Source: Trueperaceae bacterium
Lineage (GTDB): Bacteria > Deinococcota > Deinococci > Deinococcales > Trueperaceae
Assembly: GCA_007130445.1 (NCBI GenBank)
Contig: SLSM01000215.1
Location: forward strand, 1-8,777
DNA: 8,777 bases
Direction: 5' to 3'
The notes beneath the pieces were generated by a model. It made no database searches and was not told the origin of the DNA. It worked only from the letters and a program-made list of their open reading frames with translations. Below are positions 1 through 6,664 of the stretch, in pieces. Each line of letters begins with the position of its first letter. Within the stretch, counting starts at the first letter, position 1. The position numbers and the translations under genes are program-made.

Positions 1-2
1 CG

Positions 3-824
3 TGCGACCTGGGCGCCGCCCGTGCGCTGCCGCGCTTCGTCGCCGGCGTGCGGCTGCTGCCCGGTGTGAGCGACGTCAAGCCGCTCCTCGACACGCTCGG
101 CGGCGCGGGCTGGCACGGCGCCCTGCTCGGCCGCAGCGACCTCGGCAGCGCGATGGCGCTGCTGCTCGACGGCCGCGTGGTCGCCGCCAACGGTCGCCGC
201 AGCGGCGCGCCGCTCGAGCGCCAAGACGCCCTGCGGCTGCTGCAGCGCATGGCGCACGACGACACGCCAGGCGCCCTGCACATGATCCCGCTCGAGCCCC
301 GCAGCGCCGCCGCGGTCGCCGGCTACGCGCTCGGCCGCGTGCACCATGGCGACGAGCAGCACCACACCGGCATCGTCGCCGGCGCCAACGGCTTCACCTT
401 CGTCTACCGCGGCGAGTCCTACCTCGAGCTGCTCGGCACCGCGCACGACCTCGACCTCGAGGACGCCGAGGCCGGCGAGGCGCCGCGCCGCTACGCCGCG
501 CTCGACGAGCCCGCCGCCCCCGCTGTGCCGCTCCCCGCCGAGCCGCCCGGCTGGGAGGCGCAACACTACGTCCTGACCCTGCGCGGCCGCGACGCGCTCA
601 ACCCGATGACCGAGCTGTGGATGCGCTTCCGCTCCACCTACGGGGCGCCCGGCCAGCGGCTGCTCGAGGTGCTCAGTGACGGCGCCACCCTCGAGTCCGT
701 CGCCACCGCGCTCGACACCCCGCTCGAGGAGCTGCGGCCGTGGCTGCAGCGGCTCGAGGGGGAGGGGTTGGTGCGGGTGGGGCCGCCGGCGCGTGGAGCG
801 AGGCCGCGCTCGACGGACGTGTGA
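3..824 (+). CDS. Unrecognised protein with winged-helix-like C-terminus, 5' partial
   Basis: The reading frame is open from the left edge, so the true start is probably outside the window; GTG codons at 48 and 66 are possible internal starts. 273 codons are visible before the TGA. I do not recognise the family. Residues about 28-85 hold a segment reading GALLGRSDLGSAMALLLDGR, loosely like the 'output plus DGRVVAA' strand pattern of DUF4388-type or roadblock-like small domains. The middle is Pro/Ala-rich (about 155-185). The last 70 residues (about 203-262) look like a compact winged helix: a short helix ending LLEVLSDGATLESVA, then LDTPLEELRPWLQRLEGEGL and a wing-like VRVGPP. No signal peptide or membrane segment is visible. 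It ends 7 nt before the TupA-like gene on the same strand, so co-transcription is possible, but nothing ties it to sugar metabolism. It could be a regulator or a scaffold. The coding frame is certain; the function is unknown. Confidence 0.75.
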   Translation, partial: CDLGAARALPRFVAGVRLLPGVSDVKPLLDTLGGAGWHGALLGRSDLGSAMALLLDGRVVAANGRRSGAPLERQDALRLLQRMAHDDTPGALHMIPLEPRSAAAVAGYALGRVHHGDEQHHTGIVAGANGFTFVYRGESYLELLGTAHDLDLEDAEAGEAPRRYAALDEPAAPAVPLPAEPPGWEAQHYVLTLRGRDALNPMTELWMRFRSTYGAPGQRLLEVLSDGATLESVATALDTPLEELRPWLQRLEGEGLVRVGPPARGARPRSTDV

Positions 825-831
825 TCGGGCC

Positions 832-1746
832 GTGAACCTGCAGGGGACCGTGCTCGGCGCCATTCGACGGACGGCGCGAGCGCTGCGACCATGGCTCGGG
901 GAGGCTCGCTTCGAGACCCTGGTCGGCCTGGGATACCTCGGCTACCTACCCGCCATCGAGCGGCCCCGCACGTTCAACGAGAAGCTGCTGTGGCTCAAGC
1001 TGCACCACCGCGACCCGGCCATGCGCCGCTACGCAGACAAGCTCGAGGCTCGCGAGGCGGCCCGCGAGGCCGTTCCCGAGATCGTCCTCCCGGAGGTGCT
1101 CGGTGTGTACGCGAACGCCGACGACGTCGCGTTCGCAGACCTGCCCGACCACGCCGTGCTCAAGTCGACCCACGGCTCGGGGCACGTGCGCGTGCTGACG
1201 CGCCCGTACGACGAGGGAGCGGTGCGAGCCGCAGCCGAGCGCTGGCTGGAACGGGCGTACGGAGCGGAGACCAACGAGTGGCTGTACTCGGACGTGCCGC
1301 GCAGGCTGTTCGCGGAGCGCTACCTGGGGACGCCCGGCACGGCGCCAACCGACCACAAGGTCTACGTGTGCAACGGTCGAGCGGTCCTCGTGCAGCTGTT
1401 CACCGGCCGCTTCGAACGCCTGGAGCGTCGCATGGTCGACACCGACTGGAACGAGATCGCCGTCCACCGAGGCAGGTACCCTGGCGGTCCCGTCGTCGTG
1501 CCCGACCCGGCGGGACTGCCGCCGCGGCCGGCATGCCTGGAGCGCATGCTCGACCAGGCCGAGCGACTCGGCCGGCGGTTCCCGTTCGCGCGTGCTGACT
1601 TCTACGTGATCGACGGCGAGCCCGTGTTCGGTGAGCTGACCTTCTTCCCGAACGGTGGGCACGTCCAGTTCCGCCCGCGCAGCTTCGACGCCGAGCTCGG
1701 CGCTCGCCTGCGACTGCCCGATGCTCGCGGCGTGCCCCACCGGTGA
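832..1746 (+). CDS. TupA-like ATP-grasp protein (polysaccharide/teichuronopeptide type)
   Basis: 304 aa, matching the ATPgrasp_TupA family (usually about 280-310 aa). Motifs in order: RTFNEKLLWLKL (46-57), the family's N-terminal signature; ADK (68-70); VLKSTHGSG (109-117), the nucleotide-binding lysine plus Gly-rich loop; DHKVYVCNG (174-182), the family's 'YKF..FNG' strand; RADFYVIDGEPVFGELTFFP (254-273), carrying the metal-binding Asp and Glu; and FRPRSFDAELG (280-290). All residues expected for ATP and Mg binding seem present. The family is named for TupA of alkaliphilic Bacillus, linked to teichuronopeptide synthesis, and is common in capsule and exopolysaccharide loci; a role in attaching an amino-acid or peptide group to a sugar polymer is inferred. 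The GTG start is chosen because it lies just after the upstream stop and gives the family's normal N-terminus; the frame is open further upstream, but that part overlaps the previous gene and has odd composition. No clear Shine-Dalgarno is seen. It converges on the next gene with a 3-nt gap. Confidence 0.9.
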   Translation: MNLQGTVLGAIRRTARALRPWLGEARFETLVGLGYLGYLPAIERPRTFNEKLLWLKLHHRDPAMRRYADKLEAREAAREAVPEIVLPEVLGVYANADDVAFADLPDHAVLKSTHGSGHVRVLTRPYDEGAVRAAAERWLERAYGAETNEWLYSDVPRRLFAERYLGTPGTAPTDHKVYVCNGRAVLVQLFTGRFERLERRMVDTDWNEIAVHRGRYPGGPVVVPDPAGLPPRPACLERMLDQAERLGRRFPFARADFYVIDGEPVFGELTFFPNGGHVQFRPRSFDAELGARLRLPDARGVPHR

Positions 1747-1749
1747 GCG

Positions 1750-2856
1750 CTAGACGACGAGCCCGGCCACCGTGCGGACGCGCGTCGGCACGACCACCAC
1801 GTCCTGGTGCGCCGCGAACAGCGGTCCGTGGCACAACTGGTGCATGGTGATGCCCTGCCAGCTCACGTTCACCTCGAGCAGCAAGGCGCGCGGACCCGCT
1901 GCCATCGCCACGTCGAACGACAGCACGTCGAGCTCCGGGATCCGCTCGTGCACCGCCAGCGCAGCGTCGTGCGCCAGCGTCGCAGGCACGACCGAGCGCC
2001 CCGCGAACGCGTAACCGTGATCCGGATGGTGTCGGTAGGCGACGCCGTTGCCGTCGAACGCCCGCTCGGCGAGCGCGCCGTCGTCGCCGACCCCGATGAC
2101 GAGGCCGCCGGCGTTGACGTTGTCGATCGACGAGCCGGCGCGCCCGACGCGCACCACGGTCGACACCGCGTGGACGCGCCCCTCCACGCGGAGCGTGAGC
2201 ACGCGGTACGTGTTGACCGAGTCCACGTTGAGCGCAGCCAACGGCTCCGCCTGCACCACGACCTCTTCGACGAGCCAGTCGCCGCCGTCAGGGCGCAGCA
2301 CGCTCGTGAGCGCCTCTTCGAGCGCTGCCGTGTCGACGCGTCGAACGCCGCGGCCCGACCCCGAGTCGCGCGCGGGCTTCATGACGACGGCACTCGCGCC
2401 TTGCGCGCGCTCGAGCGCCTCGCGCAGGCTCGACGTGCGTCGCTCGGCGTCCACCAGCCGGCCGCGGACCACGCGGGCGACCACCCGTGGCATCGGCGCC
2501 AGGCCGAGGGCGGGTGTCAGGTTCTTGTCGAGGTACGCGTGCCACCGCTCGGGCGGGTTGAGCACCGGCAGGACGTGGAAGTAGAAGACGTCCTCGGGAA
2601 GGTAGGTGCCGGCGTGGCGACCCGTGGCCGCTGCATAGAAGCGATGCCAACGAAGGTCGCCGTACCCTGGGAAGCGCGCGGCCAGGAACGCCTTCGTCTC
2701 GGCCGCGTCGAAATCGAACGCGTCCGCCGGGAGCGTCGCGCGCAGCACCCGCAGCTGGCGCTCGACCTTGCGCTTGTAGTCGCGTGACGTCTTGGCGCGT
2801 CCGAACGCTCGCTCGAGGGCGCGCATCGTCCGCAAGGGGCGCCATCGTCCGGCCAT
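1750..2856 (-). CDS. Sugar-transfer-associated ATP-grasp protein
   Basis: 368 aa from the ATG, resembling the 'sugar-transfer associated ATP-grasp' family (ATPgrasp_ST) found in exopolysaccharide clusters. Motifs: LDKNLTPALG (109-118), the segment before the ATP-grasp fold; VVMKPARDSGSGRGV (157-171), the ATP-binding lysine and Gly-rich loop; WLVEEVV (194-200), the adenine-side acidic pair; SVNTYRVLTL (213-222) and VVRVGRAGSSIDN (234-246), strongly diagnostic; HPDHGYAFAG (277-286); and FDVAM (314-318) with LLEVN (326-330), the Mg-binding D/E/N set. The active site looks intact. The predicted enzyme is a cytoplasmic ATP-dependent ligase joining a carboxylate to a nucleophile during surface-polymer assembly; the substrate is unknown. 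The start is ATG at 2856 because it sits exactly 7 nt from an extended -10 box, as expected for a leaderless mRNA; an in-frame GTG two codons upstream (2862) is the alternative and has a GGAG about 10 nt before it. The gene is monocistronic in this window. Confidence 0.9.
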   Translation of the reverse strand: MAGRWRPLRTMRALERAFGRAKTSRDYKRKVERQLRVLRATLPADAFDFDAAETKAFLAARFPGYGDLRWHRFYAAATGRHAGTYLPEDVFYFHVLPVLNPPERWHAYLDKNLTPALGLAPMPRVVARVVRGRLVDAERRTSSLREALERAQGASAVVMKPARDSGSGRGVRRVDTAALEEALTSVLRPDGGDWLVEEVVVQAEPLAALNVDSVNTYRVLTLRVEGRVHAVSTVVRVGRAGSSIDNVNAGGLVIGVGDDGALAERAFDGNGVAYRHHPDHGYAFAGRSVVPATLAHDAALAVHERIPELDVLSFDVAMAAGPRALLLEVNVSWQGITMHQLCHGPLFAAHQDVVVVPTRVRTVAGLVV

Positions 2857-2863
2857 GACCACG

Positions 2864-2869
2864 ACGGTA
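2864..2869 (-). promoter_or_regulatory. Candidate extended -10 box of a leaderless promoter
   Basis: Read on the minus strand the sequence is TGCTACCGT, an extended -10 (TGnTANNNT) whose last T is 7 nt from the ATG of the sugar-transfer-associated ATP-grasp gene. Transcription starting at or next to the ATG would give a leaderless mRNA. No convincing -35 is seen 16-18 nt upstream. It mirrors the box on the opposite strand at 2924-2929. Inferred from spacing only. Confidence 0.45.
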
Positions 2870-2923
2870 GCACTCCGCCCCGACCGCAGCCTGTGAGGCG
2901 ACCAGCGCGTGATCGACAGGCGG

Positions 2924-2929
2924 TAGGCT
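2924..2929 (+). promoter_or_regulatory. Candidate -10 box of a leaderless promoter
   Basis: TAGGCT fits TANNNT and its last T is 7 nt before the ATG of the RimK-like gene, the same geometry as the divergent promoter on the other strand. There is no Shine-Dalgarno at a working distance before this ATG, which supports leaderless initiation. The -35 region is not recognisable; a TCGACA at 2913-2918 resembles a -35 hexamer but is far too close to the -10 to act as one. Confidence 0.4.
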
Positions 2930-2936
2930 CGCCCGC

Positions 2937-4103
2937 ATGAACCGCTACGTGTGGATGGCGCGCTGGCGCAGAGCGAAAGAGCGCGCGCGCCGGTCGCTCC
3001 CGACCTCGCTGCGGTCCTGGGTCAAGGCGCGAACGGGCCTGGGACACGACCGTTGGGAGGCGCGGCGCCGCATCGCCGACACCGAGCCGTTCGCCGAGCG
3101 CTATCGGGCCACCCGCCCACGCGGCCCGCTCCGGCACCGGATCGGCGTCACCGTGGCCCCCGACCATCCCGACGCCGCGGCCTTGCGCGCGGCCGCGGCC
3201 GAGCTCGGTGGCGACGTCACCTTCCTCGACCCAGACGACCCCGGCTGGGCCGAGCAGGCGCTGGAGAGCGGCGTCGACGGCCATCTCGTGCGCCTTCGGC
3301 ACGGCACGTATCCGGAACGCTCCCTCGACGACGCGCGCTTGGCGCTGTTGCACCTTCGTGGCGTACCGGCCTGGCCGACGCCCACCGAGGCCTACCTCTA
3401 CGAGGACAAGGCCCGGGCGGCGTGGCTGCTGGCCGCGCTCGAGATCCCGCACGTGCCCACTCGGACGTTCGTGCGGTTCGCCGACGCCGCCGCGTACCTG
3501 GCGGACGCCAGCTACCCGCTGGTCGTCAAGACGCGCATCGGCGCCGGCGGCAGCGGGGTCGAGCGCGTGGACGGCGCGCGCGCGGCGACGGACCTGGCGC
3601 GCACGCAGCTGCTCGGTCGCTGGCAGCGACGCGCGGCGGACCCACGCGACGTCGAGTTCGGGTCGTTCACCGTGCAACCCTACCTTCGCGACGCCCGCGA
3701 GATCCGCGTGATCCGCGCCGGGAACGCGTGGTTCGCGCACGGCAAGGGCACGGCACGCGACGGCTGGCGCTTCTCCGGCAGTGGGGTTCGCGACTGGGAG
3801 CTCCCGGGCGTGCGCGTCCTCGACGCCGGCGCGTTCGTCATGGACCGGCTCGGCATGTCGTGCGGCGCCGTCGACCTGCTCGAGACGCCCGACGGGGCGT
3901 GGCGCGTGTTGGAGGTGCAGGCCTGGTACGAGGGGTTTCGCGCGTCGCAGATGGACGTTCAGGGCGTGCCATCGGTGGCCACGCGCGAGGCCGATGGGTG
4001 GCGCTTCGAGCCCGCCGCCCCGCACGTGCACCGCGGGCACGCGCTGCGACTCGTCGCGTTCGACCAGCATCTCGCAGCGCTCACGGCACCAGGACCCGGA
4101 TGA
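2937..4103 (+). CDS. RimK/glutathione-synthetase-like ATP-grasp ligase
   Basis: 388 aa. The basic N-terminus (1-60) is followed by a pre-ATP-grasp Rossmann-like region (about 68-145: HRIGVTVAPDHPDAAALRAA and later VDGHLVRLR). Next comes PTPTEAYLYEDKARAAWLLA (147-166), typical of RimK-type enzymes, then YPLVVKTRIGAGGSGVERV (193-211) with the ATP-binding Lys198 and Gly-rich loop. FTVQPYL (244-250) is followed by EIRVIRAGNAWFAHGKG (255-271). CGAVDLL (309-315) and WRVLEVQAWYEGF (322-334) hold the metal site. The usual 'ExN' of the Mg site reads EVQ here (Glu326, Gln328), a conservative but notable change. The expected chemistry is ATP-dependent carboxylate-amine ligation via acyl-phosphate; the substrate is unknown. 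ATG 2937 is preferred because the N-terminus is coherent and a TANNNT box lies 7 nt upstream. The last 23 nt overlap the end of the convergent PP-loop gene. The fold is secure; the reaction partners are not. Confidence 0.88.
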   Translation: MNRYVWMARWRRAKERARRSLPTSLRSWVKARTGLGHDRWEARRRIADTEPFAERYRATRPRGPLRHRIGVTVAPDHPDAAALRAAAAELGGDVTFLDPDDPGWAEQALESGVDGHLVRLRHGTYPERSLDDARLALLHLRGVPAWPTPTEAYLYEDKARAAWLLAALEIPHVPTRTFVRFADAAAYLADASYPLVVKTRIGAGGSGVERVDGARAATDLARTQLLGRWQRRAADPRDVEFGSFTVQPYLRDAREIRVIRAGNAWFAHGKGTARDGWRFSGSGVRDWELPGVRVLDAGAFVMDRLGMSCGAVDLLETPDGAWRVLEVQAWYEGFRASQMDVQGVPSVATREADGWRFEPAAPHVHRGHALRLVAFDQHLAALTAPGPG

Positions 4104-4848
4104 CCTTTCGCAGCGCGCGCCTGAGGGGGCCAGCCGGAGCGGCGTCGATCAGCCGGCCACGCCACCGCGCAGCGGAGCCGAGGCGCCAGCCCATGTCCTG
4201 GTACCGGGCGTCGTGGCATGGCGGGCAGAAACCGCAGGGCTCACCGTTGCGGCGCGGCTCGTGACAGAACCAGCTCCGCTCGAGCAGCGGCAGGAAGCCG
4301 TGCGAGCGAGCGCGCTCGCGCATGTCGACCTTGCTCAGTTCGATCGTGGGGAACACGAACGGCCGGAAGAGCTCGAACGCCTCGTCGCTGACCACGCTTC
4401 GGAGCCGCCGAACGCCATCCGGCCCAACCTCGAGCTCCGGATCGATGATGTCGCGCAGGCCGCCGGAGCGACGGATGATGCCGAGGGCGAGGGGCGCCTG
4501 GCAGCCACGCGCGTAGCGCGACAGCCACGTGTACTGAGGCGCCACGTGGGCACGGGCGGCGAGCCGCGCAGCCCACGCGTCGACACGAGCGTCGGTTGGG
4601 ATGTCGGCCTTCGGGACCAGGCGGACGGGCGCCAAGCGCCGCGCCGCGGGCTCGTCGACAGCCGCCAACGCCTCTCGGATCGCCTCCATCGTGGCGATCT
4701 CGCGTCCGGCCGAGGGTCGCTCCGGGTCGACCACGTAGTGCGCGCGCACGGGGCGCTGGCGCAGCAGCACGGCCTCGAGCACGATGTACGTCGAGTCCCA
4801 GCCGCTCGTCCACAGCACGTCGAGCGCTGGCGCCTCCGGTTCGCGCAT
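4081..4848 (-). CDS. PP-loop ATPase with QueC-like zinc site, polysaccharide-locus type
   Basis: 255 aa of the adenine-nucleotide alpha-hydrolase (PP-loop) fold. The N-terminal DVLWTSGWDSTYIVLEAV (10-27) is a PP-loop with SGWDS in place of the usual SGGxDS. YVVDPERPSAGRE (38-50) follows. Near the C-terminus Cys195, Cys205, Cys208 and Cys211 (C-x9-C-x2-C-x2-C, in a GEPCGFCPPC context) closely match the zinc tetrad of QueC, the 7-cyano-7-deazaguanine synthase. Such proteins are often auto-annotated as QueC. Here there is no queuosine-pathway partner nearby and the neighbours are surface-polysaccharide genes, so a different role is inferred: adenylating a carboxylate or carbonyl of a sugar or lipid-linked intermediate to form an amide, amidine or nitrile. 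The start ATG overlaps the flippase stop as TGATG, implying translational coupling; no good Shine-Dalgarno is present. It is the last gene of the right-hand operon and overlaps the convergent RimK-like gene by 23 nt. Confidence 0.85.
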   Translation of the reverse strand: MREPEAPALDVLWTSGWDSTYIVLEAVLLRQRPVRAHYVVDPERPSAGREIATMEAIREALAAVDEPAARRLAPVRLVPKADIPTDARVDAWAARLAARAHVAPQYTWLSRYARGCQAPLALGIIRRSGGLRDIIDPELEVGPDGVRRLRSVVSDEAFELFRPFVFPTIELSKVDMRERARSHGFLPLLERSWFCHEPRRNGEPCGFCPPCHDARYQDMGWRLGSAARWRGRLIDAAPAGPLRRALRKVIRVLVP

Positions 4849-6650
4849 CAGCCGAGCTCGTCTCGGTAGCGCGTGATGACGGCAGCCGGCGGACCCTCGT
4901 CCACGACGCGCCCGCCCTCGAGCACGACCACGTGGTCGGCCTTGGCGACGGTCTCGAGGCGATGCGCGATCGTGACGACCGTTCGGTCTCGCGCGATGGT
5001 CTCGAGCGCCTGGTACACGAGTTGCTCCGTGTGGACGTCGAGGGCGCTCGTCGCCTCGTCGAAGACGAGCACCTCGGGTTGGTGATACAGCGCGCGGGCG
5101 ATGCCGATGCGCTGGCGTTGGCCACCCGAGAGCCGCACGCCGCGCTCGCCGACGCGGGTCTCGTACCCGTGAGGGAGCTCGCCCTCGATGAAGTCGGCGA
5201 TCTGCGCCTGGCGACAGGCGCGCCGGACGGCGTCATGGTCGACGGCGTCGTCGCGGAGGCCGAACGCGACGTTGCGGGTGATGCTGTCGTCGAGGAGGAA
5301 GATCGACTGCGGCACGTAGCCGAAGAGTCGCCGGTAGGCGCGCAGACGCTCGGGCGTCACCGGCTCGCCGTCGACCGTGACGCTGCCCTCGACGGGCGTC
5401 AACAACCCCAGGAGGACGTCGACCAGGGTGCTCTTACCCGAGCCGGTACGGCCCACGATCGCCAGGCTCCGCTGCCGCCGGATCTCGACGTCAACGCCGT
5501 GCAGCGCGCGCTCGCCGTCGCCGGCCGGGTAGGCGTACGACACGCTTCGCAGGGCGATGGCCGCGCGAAACGGGAACGGCGCAGGCTCGCCCGCGCCGGC
5601 GTCGCTCTCGAGGTCGCTGCGCAGTTCGAGGTCTCCCTCGATCGCGTCCAGGGCCCCTGACACGAAGCGCAGTCGAGCGACGGCACCGAAGAGCTGCTGC
5701 ATCGCGGGCATGAGGCGCAGACCGGCGAAGGCGTACGCGCCGAGCACCGGGAGGGCGGCCATCGACGCGCCGTCGCGACCGGCCAGGAGCGCCGCGACCA
5801 CGACCACGCCCCCGACGGCGATCGCCTCGAGCGCGTAGCGCGGCACCATGACGAGCACGCCGACCGCGGCCTGCACCTCGCCGAAACGCTTGGAGTGCGG
5901 CAGGTACTGCTCGAAGGCCGCCTCTTCACGGCCGGCGACGCGCAGGTCCTTGAAACCGCCGAGCGCCTCGTTCACCGCCTTCAGGCGAGCCGCTCCAGCG
6001 CGGACGATCTCGCGCCCTATGCGCCGCAGGTAGCGGCGGCTGACCAGGTAGATCGCACCGTAGACGGTGCCGAGCGACACGAACGCGACGCCGGCGAGCA
6101 GCGGGTCGAGCACCACCAGGAAGGCGACCAGCGCGGCGATGATCGTGCTCCTCGTCAGGAGCTCGAGCGCGGCGCGCACGCCCTGATCGCTGAGCTGGCG
6201 CACCTCGACGATCACCTTGTTCGCCAGCTCGGCGGTGTTGCGCGTCAACACGAACGCGTACGGCTGGCGCAGGTAGTGGCGCAGGAGGCGGGAGCTGATC
6301 GCGTGGTTCAGGCCCCACGAGAAGCGGTGGACCCACCAACTCGTGAGGATCAGCAGGAGGTTGGCCGAGATCACCAAGACGGCCAACGCGAGACCCGCGA
6401 TGCGCAGGGCCGCAGCCGCTCGATCGGGTCCCACGTCGCCGAACAGGCCGCCGAGCAGCGGCAGGTCGCCGAGCGAGCCCGGGTCGGCGAGGAGCGCCAG
6501 GAAGGGCATGACCGCGGCGACGCCGACCACCTCGACCAGCGCGGCCAGCGTCAGCAGCGGCGCGATCGCGAGGAGCCGACGGCGTTCGTCGGGTCCGAGC
6601 AGGTGCCAGAGGCGCTGCAGCAACGTTCGCTCCGTCCACGCGGCCGTCAC
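4848..6650 (-). CDS. PglK/MsbA-like ABC flippase for lipid-linked oligosaccharide
   Basis: 600 aa half-transporter with fused membrane and ATPase domains, expected to work as a homodimer in the inner membrane. Hydrophobic helices lie at about 27-56, 82-103, 163-185, 187-203, 262-290 and 296-315, i.e. the six-helix exporter domain. The ATPase domain has Walker A GRTGSGKST (400-408), Q-loop Gln448 (YVPQSIFLLDDSI), signature LSGGQ (507-511), Walker B VLVFDE (527-532), D-loop SALD and switch His563 (IAHRLETV). All catalytic residues are intact. Among exporters, the 'LVEVVGVAAVMPFLALL' first helix is typical of the PglK-like group that flips undecaprenyl-linked oligosaccharides, which suits the neighbouring glycosyltransferase and ligase; MsbA-type lipid export or peptide export remain possible. 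Starts with GTG, preceded by TGAAGGG with 5-nt spacing, 14 nt after the upstream TupA-like stop. Its stop overlaps the next gene's ATG. Confidence 0.93.
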   Translation of the reverse strand: MTAAWTERTLLQRLWHLLGPDERRRLLAIAPLLTLAALVEVVGVAAVMPFLALLADPGSLGDLPLLGGLFGDVGPDRAAAALRIAGLALAVLVISANLLLILTSWWVHRFSWGLNHAISSRLLRHYLRQPYAFVLTRNTAELANKVIVEVRQLSDQGVRAALELLTRSTIIAALVAFLVVLDPLLAGVAFVSLGTVYGAIYLVSRRYLRRIGREIVRAGAARLKAVNEALGGFKDLRVAGREEAAFEQYLPHSKRFGEVQAAVGVLVMVPRYALEAIAVGGVVVVAALLAGRDGASMAALPVLGAYAFAGLRLMPAMQQLFGAVARLRFVSGALDAIEGDLELRSDLESDAGAGEPAPFPFRAAIALRSVSYAYPAGDGERALHGVDVEIRRQRSLAIVGRTGSGKSTLVDVLLGLLTPVEGSVTVDGEPVTPERLRAYRRLFGYVPQSIFLLDDSITRNVAFGLRDDAVDHDAVRRACRQAQIADFIEGELPHGYETRVGERGVRLSGGQRQRIGIARALYHQPEVLVFDEATSALDVHTEQLVYQALETIARDRTVVTIAHRLETVAKADHVVVLEGGRVVDEGPPAAVITRYRDELG

Positions 6651-6655
6651 GGCCG

Positions 6656-6661
6656 CCCTTC
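6656..6661 (-). promoter_or_regulatory. Shine-Dalgarno GAAGGG for the ABC flippase
   Basis: On the minus strand GAAGGG ends 5 nt before the GTG at 6650 and lies between the TupA-like stop and that GTG. It supports GTG as the start rather than a later codon. Confidence 0.55.
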
Positions 6662-6664
6662 AGT

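Noticed and set aside
946..1740. Minus-strand open frame (264 codons) opposite the first TupA-like gene
   Set aside because: No family motif and composition typical of an antisense frame; the plus strand has all TupA-like motifs in order.
2517..4070. Long minus-strand open frame (517 codons) across the RimK-like gene
   Set aside because: Composition is Arg/Pro/Ala/Gly-rich with no family motif, and it lies antisense to a gene with clear ATP-grasp motifs. It is a by-product of high GC.
4081..4848. WbpG-type N-acetyl sugar amidotransferase
   Set aside because: The four cysteines lie at the C-terminus in QueC arrangement, not in an N-terminal cysteine motif as I recall for WbpG, and no HisH/HisF-like partners are present.
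4081..4848. True queuosine biosynthesis gene queC
   Set aside because: The PP-loop is SGWDS rather than SGGxDS, no queuosine genes are adjacent, and the gene is coupled to a flippase. Not strictly excluded.
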